A stretch of DNA of 64,000 nucleotides, taken from NCBI GenBank assembly GCA_021732385.1, contig JAKFVA010000016.1:1-64000 (forward strand), given 5' to 3'. Positions 57,045-64,000 of the stretch are shown here, piece after piece (the first letter of the stretch is position 1; each line of letters starts with the position of its first letter). Source of the stretch: Burkholderiales bacterium. GTDB lineage: Bacteria > Pseudomonadota > Gammaproteobacteria > Burkholderiales > Burkholderiaceae_C. The notes under the pieces were generated by a model. It did no database searches and was not told where the DNA came from. It was given only the letters and a program-made list of their open reading frames with translations. Both the position numbers and the translations under genes were made by a program.

Positions 57045-59621
57045 ATGCTGTTTTACCCTGCCAATTCTCAGCGCACGGCTGCCACACCTGAACTGACGGA
57101 TGCGCATGGGCTGGCCGGTCAGGGCCTCACGCCCGGCTTGCTGGGGGTGGTAGCAGGCAGTGCGGCGCAGTTACAGCAAAGTGCGCTGTGGCCAGGCTGG
57201 GTTTACGCTGGCGTTTTGCTGGCGGGGCTGTTGGTTTGGGCGGGCAGTGCCTGGGTGGCAGACCGCAAAGCCACCCGTCAAACCGCACACAACAGCGAGC
57301 GCGTTCGCGAGCGCAATGTGGCGCGTGCCCTGGTTTTGGCCGCCTGTACGGCGCTGGCCTTTGGCACCTGCGGCTGGCGCGCTGTGCTCTACCTGGAACA
57401 GGCATTACCGACCGCCCTTGAAGGGCGCGATCTGCGGGTTACCGGCGTGGTGGCGGGCCTGCCGCAGCGCAGCGAGGCAGGCCTGCGCTTTCGGCTGGCG
57501 GTGGAATCGGCGCAGCTTGATTCGTTGGCTGTGCAAGTGCCACCGCGCATCGATCTGAGCTGGTATGGCCGTGGCGTGGGGGTGACTTCAGAGGTGTCTG
57601 ACGCCGCAGTCACAACACCTGTAGCGGATTTGCAGCGCGCTCCTGCCAATTTGCAGCCGGGCGAGCGCTGGCAAATGACGCTGCGCCTCAAAGCCCCGCA
57701 CGGCAACCGCAACCCCTACGGCAACGACCAAGAGCTGTGGTGGTGGGAGCAGGGCGTGCAAGCCACCGGCTATGTGCGTGCTGGCCTGCACGACGAGCCG
57801 CCGCGCCGCCTGGAGGCCACTTGGCGCTACCCGGTAGAACAATTGCGCAGCCGCGTGCGTGATGCAATCTTCGAGCACCTGGCGGGCACCGACGGCCAGC
57901 GCCGCTGGGCCGGCATCATTGCTGCGCTGACCCTGGGCGACCAAGCGTCCATTGAGCGCGCCGACTGGGATGTGTTTCGGGCCACGGGCGTAGCGCACCT
58001 GATGAGCATCTCGGGCTTGCACATCACGCTGTTTGCCTGGGTGGCGGGCTGGGCTATCGGCTGGCTCTGGCGGCGCAGCATGCGGCTGTGCTTGCTGTGT
58101 CCAGCGCAGCAGGTGGCCCTGGCTGGCGGCGTGCTGCTGGCGCTGGCCTACGCCGTCTTCAGCGGCTGGGGCGTGCCGGCGCAGCGTACTGTGTGGATGC
58201 TGGCCACGGTGGCGTTGCTGCGCCTGTCGGGCCAGCGCTGGCCTTGGCCGCAAGTTTGGCTGCTGGCCATGGCCGTGGTGGTGGTAGTTGACCCGTGGGC
58301 CTTGCTGCAAGCCGGTTTTTGGCTCAGCTTTGTAGCCGTGGGCGTGCTGTTTGCCACCGATTCAGCAGCCAGCAGCGCAGCGCCTCAGACCGCCCGAGGC
58401 CGCCTGTTGGCGTTCCTGCGTGAGCAATGGGTGGTAACGCTGGCCCTGACACCGCTTACGCTGCTGCTGTTTGGCCAGGTCTCACTGGTGGGGCTGGTGG
58501 CTAACGCGCTGGCGATTCCCTGGGTCACCCTGGCGGTGACGCCGCTGGCGTTGCTGGGTGTATTGTTCGCTCCGCTGTGGCAGTTGGCCGCCTGGGCCTT
58601 GCAGGCGCTGGCCTGGTGTTTACAAGGTCTGGCTGCGCTGCCCTGGGCGGTTTGGTCAGTGGCCGCGCCGCCCTTATGGGCTGGTGCGGCGGGCGTGCTG
58701 GGCGGTGTATTGCTAGCCATGCGCCTGCCCATGCCGGTGCGTGCGCTGGGTGTGAGCCTGCTCCTGCCTGCACTGCTGTGGCAGCCGCTGCGCCCCTCGG
58801 TGGGAGAGTTTGAATTGCTGGCGGCCGACATTGGCCAGGGCAACGCGCTGCTGCTGCGCACCGCCAAACACACCCTCGTGTACGACGCTGGGCCACGCTA
58901 CAGCGCCGAGAGCGACGCCGGGCACCGCGTGCTGGTGCCGCTGCTGCGCGCCCTGGGCGAGCGGGTGGACACGCTGGTGGTCAGCCACCGCGATGCCGAC
59001 CACATTGGCGGCGCGCGGGCGGTGCTGAATATGCAGCCGCAAGCTGCCTTGCTCTCGTCCATTGAGCCGCAGCACGAGTTACAACTGCTGCGGCCCGCCA
59101 CCCGCTGTGAAGCGGGCCAGCAATGGCAGTGGGACGGCGTGACGTTCACTGTGCTGCAGCCGCAAGCTGCTGACTATGCCGTGCAGAGCAAGCCCAACGC
59201 CTTGTCGTGCCTGCTGCGTGTTAGCAATGGGCGGCAGGCGGTGTTACTGGCTGGCGACATTGAGCAAGCGCAGGAAGCGCGCCTGGTGGCTGACCCGGCC
59301 ATGGCCGCGTTGCTGCGTGCCGATGTGCTGCTGGTACCGCACCATGGCAGCAAAACCTCATCAAGTGCGGCGTTCCTGGATGCGGTGCAGCCGCAGGTGG
59401 CTTTGGTGCAGGCGGGCTACCGCAACCGCTACGGCCACCCGGCGCAAGTGGTCATGCAGCGCTACCAGGCGCGTGGCATACGGGTATTGGCATCGCCGCA
59501 CTGCGGTGCCATGGGCTGGCACTCAGCGGTGCCGCAGCAGGTGAGTTGCGAGCGTCAACACACTAAGCGCTATTGGCACCACTCTGTCGCCGGTGCCTCC
59601 GCCGCAGGAGCAGCGCCCTAA
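57045..59621 (+). CDS. comEC: ComEC/Rec2-type DNA uptake channel
   Basis: The 858-residue inner membrane protein for uptake of single-stranded DNA during transformation has an N-terminal DUF4131 part (RDLRVTGVVAGLPQRSEAGLRFRLAVESA). The Competence domain follows with many helices (IAALTLGDQASIERADWDVFRATGVAHLMSISGLHITLFAW is diagnostic). The C-terminal metallo-beta-lactamase-like domain carries VVSHRDADHIGGARAVL and VPHHGSKTSSS. The length is normal for full ComEC. It suggests the organism could be naturally competent, though the other competence genes are not in the window. Confidence 0.95.
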   Translation: MLFYPANSQRTAATPELTDAHGLAGQGLTPGLLGVVAGSAAQLQQSALWPGWVYAGVLLAGLLVWAGSAWVADRKATRQTAHNSERVRERNVARALVLAACTALAFGTCGWRAVLYLEQALPTALEGRDLRVTGVVAGLPQRSEAGLRFRLAVESAQLDSLAVQVPPRIDLSWYGRGVGVTSEVSDAAVTTPVADLQRAPANLQPGERWQMTLRLKAPHGNRNPYGNDQELWWWEQGVQATGYVRAGLHDEPPRRLEATWRYPVEQLRSRVRDAIFEHLAGTDGQRRWAGIIAALTLGDQASIERADWDVFRATGVAHLMSISGLHITLFAWVAGWAIGWLWRRSMRLCLLCPAQQVALAGGVLLALAYAVFSGWGVPAQRTVWMLATVALLRLSGQRWPWPQVWLLAMAVVVVVDPWALLQAGFWLSFVAVGVLFATDSAASSAAPQTARGRLLAFLREQWVVTLALTPLTLLLFGQVSLVGLVANALAIPWVTLAVTPLALLGVLFAPLWQLAAWALQALAWCLQGLAALPWAVWSVAAPPLWAGAAGVLGGVLLAMRLPMPVRALGVSLLLPALLWQPLRPSVGEFELLAADIGQGNALLLRTAKHTLVYDAGPRYSAESDAGHRVLVPLLRALGERVDTLVVSHRDADHIGGARAVLNMQPQAALLSSIEPQHELQLLRPATRCEAGQQWQWDGVTFTVLQPQAADYAVQSKPNALSCLLRVSNGRQAVLLAGDIEQAQEARLVADPAMAALLRADVLLVPHHGSKTSSSAAFLDAVQPQVALVQAGYRNRYGHPAQVVMQRYQARGIRVLASPHCGAMGWHSAVPQQVSCERQHTKRYWHHSVAGASAAGAAP

Positions 59622-60040
59622 AACACGCTCGATCCGTACCAGCCAAAGCCGATACCCAGGCGGTTGCTCGCGCCTTGGCCCACCGGACGAGAGGCGGTGA
59701 AGTCCAGCGCCCACACATCCTGCACCAGCCACACACGCAAGCCGGTGGCGCGCACCACCGAACCAAAAACTGCGCTGCGGCTGTTGCCCGCCACTTCGGC
59801 AAACAGCAGTGTGTTGGGCGTTGGCGCCCAGGTGGCGGCGGCCAGTAGCAGCGCAGCCGAACGGTTGGCCTGGGTATCGCGTACGCCCCCCAGGTTGGCA
59901 TGCACCGTAACGCCTGGCACCAGTTCCAGGCTGGCAATGCCCAGTACAGTGGCGTCAGCTTGTCGGTACCGCTCGCCAGGGTTGCGTGCAGCAGTGGTGG
60001 CCACGCTGGCACCCAGGCTCAACTTTTTCCGCATCTGCAT
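59618..60040 (-). pseudogene. C-terminal remnant of an outer membrane beta-barrel protein
   Basis: The 140-residue frame has no signal peptide, although it has barrel-like strands (VLGIASLELVPGVTVHANLGG, NTLLFAEVAGNS, LRVWLVQDVWALDFTASRP) and ends in a typical C-terminal strand (NRLGIGFGWYGSSVF with terminal Phe). Barrel proteins of this look are usually 250-350 residues, so the N-terminal half and export signal are missing. Its end overlaps the comEC stop by four bases. It could be a decayed gene; a protein exported by other means is less likely. Confidence 0.5.
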
Positions 60041-60119
60041 TGTTGCGAATCGCTTTTAACGGCTTGCAGTGCACCAAGCTGGCGCATTACTTGCTATCCT
60101 GTACTTAGGAGACAAACGC

Positions 60120-61607
60120 ATGCTGAAATTCGATGAAATGTACGCTCAGGTGGCGTCGGGTAGCCAAGGTCAGAGCCAAAGTCAGGGGCAACAGCAAGCC
60201 GTACGGGCGCATTACGAGTCGTATGCACGCTGGCTGGCGCACCAGCCTGAATCGGTGATGCGTGCCCGGCGCGACGAAGCCGAGATGATTTTTCGCCGTG
60301 TGGGCATCACCTTTGCCGTGTATGGTGCCAAGGACGAGGACGAAAATTCTGAAAATGGGGGCACCGAGCGGCTGATTCCGTTTGATTTGATTCCACGCAT
60401 TATCCCGGCCCATGAGTGGGCCGAAATGGAAAAAGGCCTGGTCCAGCGCGTAACGGCGCTGAACCGTTTTATCCATGACGTCTACCACGGGCAGGAAATT
60501 CTGAAGGCTGGCGTCGTGCCAGCCGAGCAAATTACGCAAAACGCGCAGTTTCGCCCAGAGATGATGGGCGTTGACGTGCCCAACAACACCTATTCGCACA
60601 TTGCCGGCATTGACATCGTGCGCGCACCCAACGCGCAAGGTGAGGGCGAGTATTACGTGCTGGAAGACAACCTGCGTGTGCCCAGCGGCGTCTCCTATAT
60701 GCTGGAAGACCGCAAGATGATGATGCGGCTGTTCCCCGATTTGTTCTCAAGCCACCGCGTGGCGCCGGTAGCGCATTACCCCGACTTGCTTTTGGAAACC
60801 CTGCGCGCCTCATCACCCACCACCACCGCGGAGCCCACCGTGGTAGTGCTGACGCCCGGCATGTACAACAGCGCCTATTTTGAGCATGCGTTTTTGGCTC
60901 AGCAAATGGGGGTGGAGCTGGTGGAAGGGCAAGACCTGTTTGTCAAAGACAACTTTGTCTACATGCGCACCACGCGCGGGCCCAAACGAATTGATGTAAT
61001 TTACCGCCGGGTCGATGACGATTTTCTCGACCCTCAGGTATTTCGCCCTACTTCCACGCTGGGCTGCGCTGGCTTGCTTGACGTTTACCGTGCTGGCCAT
61101 GTGACGATTTGCAATGCGGTGGGCACCGGCGTCGCGGACGACAAGTCCATCTACCCCTATGTGCCCAACATGATCCGCTTTTACCTGGGCGAGAAACCGA
61201 TTTTGAACAACGTGCCCACCTACATGTGCCGCAACAAGGACGATCTGGCCTACACCCTGGCCAATCTGAAAGACCTGGTTGTCAAGGAGGTGCATGGCGC
61301 AGGCGGCTATGGCATGCTGGTAGGCCCGGCCGCCACAAAGGCCGAGATTGAGGATTTCCGCAAAGCCGTTATTGCCAAGCCGGAGGGCTACATTGCCCAG
61401 CCCACGCTCAGCCTGTCGAGCTGCCCGACCTTTGTAGAAAGCGGTATCGCGCCGCGCCACATTGATCTGCGTCCATTCGTACTCAGCGGTAAGGATGTGC
61501 AAATGGTGCCCGGTGGCTTGACTCGAGTAGCGCTTAAAGAGGGATCATTGGTTGTCAACTCATCACAAGGCGGTGGCACCAAGGACACCTGGATCCTAGA
61601 GGTTTGA
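60120..61607 (+). CDS. Circularly permuted ATP-grasp (DUF404/DUF407)
   Basis: The 495-residue protein with AGGAG before the ATG at 60120 (MLKFDEMYAQ) shows the family set: GITFAVYGAKDEDEN, ERLIPFDLIPRIIPAHEWAEMEKGLVQRVTALNRFIHDVYHGQEIL, VLEDNLRVPSGVSYMLEDRKMMMRLFPDLF, LTPGMYNSAYFEHAFLAQQMGVELVEGQDL and KEVHGAGGYGMLVGP. Proposed to be an ATP-dependent peptide ligase. It is paired with an alpha-E gene 28 bases downstream. Paralogous to the N-terminal half of the 39645-42368 fusion, but with different spacing and clearly diverged. Confidence 0.93.
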   Translation: MLKFDEMYAQVASGSQGQSQSQGQQQAVRAHYESYARWLAHQPESVMRARRDEAEMIFRRVGITFAVYGAKDEDENSENGGTERLIPFDLIPRIIPAHEWAEMEKGLVQRVTALNRFIHDVYHGQEILKAGVVPAEQITQNAQFRPEMMGVDVPNNTYSHIAGIDIVRAPNAQGEGEYYVLEDNLRVPSGVSYMLEDRKMMMRLFPDLFSSHRVAPVAHYPDLLLETLRASSPTTTAEPTVVVLTPGMYNSAYFEHAFLAQQMGVELVEGQDLFVKDNFVYMRTTRGPKRIDVIYRRVDDDFLDPQVFRPTSTLGCAGLLDVYRAGHVTICNAVGTGVADDKSIYPYVPNMIRFYLGEKPILNNVPTYMCRNKDDLAYTLANLKDLVVKEVHGAGGYGMLVGPAATKAEIEDFRKAVIAKPEGYIAQPTLSLSSCPTFVESGIAPRHIDLRPFVLSGKDVQMVPGGLTRVALKEGSLVVNSSQGGGTKDTWILEV

Positions 61608-61635
61608 CTGCCCAAAACGGACACTGGAGACGCCC

Positions 61636-62595
61636 ATGCTTTCAAGAACCGCCGACCATTTGTTCTGGATGTCGCGCTACACCGAGCGCACCGAAAACAC
61701 CGCGCGTATGCTCGATGTGAACTACCAAACTTCGCTCTTGCCCCAGTCCACTGCCGTGGCGCAAGTGGGCTGGCAAGGGCTGCTGTCGATCAGTGAACTG
61801 CTGCCCGCTTACAAGGAGCAGCATGACGAAGTCACGCCCAGGCAGGTGATGGAGTTCATGATCAAGGACGAGGACAACCCCTCGTCCATCATTTCGTGCC
61901 TGCGTGCCGCTCGTGAGAACGCCCGCGCTGTGCGCGGGACGCTAACTACCGAAGTCTGGGAAACACAAAACCAGACCTGGCTGGAAGTCAACCGCATGCT
62001 GAAAAATGGTGACTTCGAGCGTGATCCAGGCCAGTTTTTTGAGTGGGTCAAATTCCGTTCGCACCTCTCCCGCGGGGTTACGGTGGGCACCATGCTCATG
62101 GACGAGTCGCTGCACTTCATGCGGCTGGGCACATTCCTGGAGCGGGCCGACAATACAGCGCGGCTGGTGGATGTGAAATTCCACGCTGTACAAAGCGATT
62201 TTTTAGGTACCGCCAGCGAGAAAGACCAGGAATACGACTTCTACCACTGGAGCGCGATCCTGCGCAGCGTCAGTGGTTTTGAGATTTACCGCAAGGTTTA
62301 CCGCGATGTGATCAAGCCCGAGCGGGTGGCCGAGCTTTTGATCCTGCGCCCCGACATGCCGCGCTCGCTGCATGCCAGTTTGAATGAGGTCGTGAGCAAT
62401 CTGGCCATGGTTGGCAACGAGCAATCGCTAGAGACACAGCGGCGCGCAGGCAAGCTGCGCGCTGATCTGAAATACGGCCGGATAGATGAAATTCTGGCTA
62501 CTGGCCTGCATGCCTATCTGACGCAGTTTCTTGACCGTGTGAATGAGCTGGGCGCCCACATCAGCCGGGATTTCCTGGTGCCTGCGGCGGCCTGA
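61636..62595 (+). CDS. Alpha-E domain protein (DUF403)
   Basis: The 319-residue all-helical protein starts MLSRTADHLFWMSRYTERTENTARMLDVNYQ, the alpha-E signature, with later landmarks SLHFMRLGTFLERADNTARLVDVKFH and ILRPDMPRSLHASLNEV. It always accompanies circularly permuted ATP-grasp genes and is believed to bind or present the peptide substrate. The transglutaminase and proteasome-like (Anbu) genes that often follow in other genomes are not found here; a TPR gene follows. Confidence 0.93.
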   Translation: MLSRTADHLFWMSRYTERTENTARMLDVNYQTSLLPQSTAVAQVGWQGLLSISELLPAYKEQHDEVTPRQVMEFMIKDEDNPSSIISCLRAARENARAVRGTLTTEVWETQNQTWLEVNRMLKNGDFERDPGQFFEWVKFRSHLSRGVTVGTMLMDESLHFMRLGTFLERADNTARLVDVKFHAVQSDFLGTASEKDQEYDFYHWSAILRSVSGFEIYRKVYRDVIKPERVAELLILRPDMPRSLHASLNEVVSNLAMVGNEQSLETQRRAGKLRADLKYGRIDEILATGLHAYLTQFLDRVNELGAHISRDFLVPAAA

Positions 62596-62636
62596 GTGTG
62601 GCCGCTGGCATACTGCCAGCAAATTTTCTGCGCACC

Positions 62637-64000
62637 ATGTCAGCCCCCGTCCTCAGCACTTTGGAAGACCAAATTCAGCAAGCCTTGCGCCTTGGGGCAA
62701 TGCAAGAAGCTGTTCAAATTGCAACTGCCGCGCATTTGCGCGAGCCTGAAGATGCGGCCACACTGCTGCGGCTGGGTCAATTGCTGCTGCAAGCCGGTGA
62801 GTTGCACGAAGCCCACCAGGCGCTGCTCAAACTGCTGCAACTTCATCCCGCGCCTGACATAGCCATCAGCGCCCGCTGCGAATTGAGCCAGGCTTGCCTG
62901 GCCGCCAAAGACCCATTTACGGCAATTGCATGGCTAACCGATGCCTGCCGACTTGCGCCCCACCAGGCGGCGCTTTGGCTGCAGCTGGCCCAGTTGCTGA
63001 CACAGCATTTACCTGCTTCCCAAGGCAGCGCACAGTCACGCGACGTGCTGCGCCAGGGCCTGCTGGCCAATCCCGACGAACCACAGTTGCTGATGGCGCT
63101 GGCTGAGCGCTTGATGCAGGTGCACGATTACCCCGGTGCCTTGCCGCTGTACGCTCACTTGAACCAGCTGGAACCGCACGATACCGCCACACTGCTCAAT
63201 TACGGCTACTGCCAGGAGCACAGTCACTACCTGCATGAAGCGGCAGCTACTTACCGCAAGGCGCTGACGCTCAACCCCGACTTCATGGAGGCGCATGTGG
63301 ACCTGTCGGGTCTGCTTTGGCGGCTGACTGATTTTGACGGCGCGCTGGCCCACGCGCAGCATGCCGTGGCCATGGCACCAGACCACCCTTATGCCGTGCG
63401 CATTTTGGGTACTGCGCTGCTTCAGTTAGGGCGGCTGGATGAAGCCAGGCAGCATCTGCAGCGTGCCCTGCAGCTCAAGCCCGACTTTGCCATTGCCCAG
63501 ATTGATTTGGCCATGCTGCAACTGCTCTCTGGCGATAGCGCCGCTGGCTGGCGCACCTACCAAAAGCGCTGGAATGACACCCAACGCCTGACGCGCCCGG
63601 ACTTTTACCTGCCCGCCAACGAATGGCAAGGACCGCTGGCGCAACCCCTCAAAGGCAAGCGCATCCTGGTCTACGGCGAGCAGGGTTTTGGCGATGTCAT
63701 TCAGTTCATGCGTTACGCCAGTTGCCTGCAGGCCGAAGGCGCGCAGGTGTTTTGCCAGATTCCGCTGCCGCTGGTGCCATTGATTGAGCGCATCCCCGGC
63801 GTGCAATGCCTGCTTCCGCAGCAACTGCTGCACACCCACTACCACGTGGCCTTGATGGACTTGCCGCTGCATTTTGAAAATGCCATTCCGCCCGCGCCGT
63901 ATTTGAGCGTGGCAAAACCGCAGCAGGCCGCATGGCAAGCGCGCTTGGTGCCCTGGCAAAACAAGCTCAAACTAGGCATTGCCTGGGCTGGCAACCCGGC
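62637..64000 (+). CDS. TPR-repeat protein with glycosyltransferase-like C-terminus, cut by window end
   Basis: The reading frame from the ATG at 62637 (MSAPVLSTLEDQIQQALRLGAMQEAV) stays open to the last base, giving 454 codons. At least eight tetratricopeptide-like helical pairs cover residues 10-310, with standard ones such as YLHEAAATYRKALTLNPDFMEAHVDL and RLDEARQHLQRALQLKPDFAIAQIDLAML. After about 340 the sequence changes to GKRILVYGEQGFGDVIQFMRYA and LKLGIAWAGNP, the start of a glycosyltransferase family 9/41-like domain. Such TPR-GT proteins are thought to glycosylate proteins or surface polymers. The C-terminus is outside the window. Confidence 0.85.
   Translation, partial: MSAPVLSTLEDQIQQALRLGAMQEAVQIATAAHLREPEDAATLLRLGQLLLQAGELHEAHQALLKLLQLHPAPDIAISARCELSQACLAAKDPFTAIAWLTDACRLAPHQAALWLQLAQLLTQHLPASQGSAQSRDVLRQGLLANPDEPQLLMALAERLMQVHDYPGALPLYAHLNQLEPHDTATLLNYGYCQEHSHYLHEAAATYRKALTLNPDFMEAHVDLSGLLWRLTDFDGALAHAQHAVAMAPDHPYAVRILGTALLQLGRLDEARQHLQRALQLKPDFAIAQIDLAMLQLLSGDSAAGWRTYQKRWNDTQRLTRPDFYLPANEWQGPLAQPLKGKRILVYGEQGFGDVIQFMRYASCLQAEGAQVFCQIPLPLVPLIERIPGVQCLLPQQLLHTHYHVALMDLPLHFENAIPPAPYLSVAKPQQAAWQARLVPWQNKLKLGIAWAGNP

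Overview
The window is chromosomal DNA of a betaproteobacterium, most likely a member of the Comamonadaceae (Rhodoferax/Polaromonas-like). Signs of this are the pyrG-kdsA-eno-ftsB cluster, a Bug/TctC tricarboxylate-type binding protein, a MuxABC/MdtABC-type double RND pump with its own outer membrane factor, and GC-rich genes separated by a dispersed intergenic repeat. These are family-level inferences; no database was searched.

Layout. (1) 59-4261, minus strand: housekeeping operon pyrG-kdsA-eno-ftsB, then a small lipoprotein. (2) 5.0-19.0 kb: an accessory island, visibly AT-richer in its first part. It holds a structured RNA gene that looks like a tracrRNA; a double zinc-ribbon transposase-like protein directly behind it; a BrxR/CapW-type WYL regulator divergent from a two-gene N6-adenine methylase plus putative nuclease unit; remnants of an ABC-3C system and of HigA antitoxins; a truncated czc locus; an intact cadR/cadA/lspA heavy-metal module; orphan TacA- and RelB-type antitoxins; a second copy of the RNA body; and a three-repeat CRISPR-like array. 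(3) 19.1-28.1 kb: housekeeping genes coaBC, dut, an FKBP isomerase, a RoxA-type oxygenase, an alanine-rich lipoprotein, an MBL hydrolase, bamC, dapA, a methyltransferase and an SDR. (4) 28.1-38.6 kb: an MFS carrier, MipA, topoisomerase IV (parE, parC) with a nonsense-interrupted lytic transglycosylase and a degenerate GGDEF protein between them, RidA and Bug. (5) 38.7-46.1 kb: a transglutaminase / ATP-grasp-alpha-E / transglutaminase-DUF2126 cluster. A second, split ATP-grasp and alpha-E pair lies at 60.1-62.6 kb. (6) 46.4-55.9 kb: the RND pump operon. (7) 56.3-64.0 kb: a Phd-PIN toxin-antitoxin pair, comEC, a porin remnant, the second amidoligase-like pair and a TPR/glycosyltransferase-like gene cut by the window end.

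Main discovery candidate. Three identical 36-nt repeats with two unrelated 30-nt spacers (18642-18809) have a fourth, diverged 36-nt relative at 5036-5071. It matches without gaps at 27 of 36 positions. Six of its nine differences are exactly those that keep G-U pairing between a minus-strand array transcript and a plus-strand 5036 transcript, so 33 of 36 positions can pair. It is followed by hairpins and a strong intrinsic terminator, which is the architecture of a tracrRNA. No cas gene is present in the window. The gene immediately after this RNA is a D-D-D transposase-fold protein whose ribosome binding site lies inside the RNA's terminator hairpin. Either this is the relic of a type II-like CRISPR locus whose effector was lost, or the RNA and array work with an unrecognised partner.
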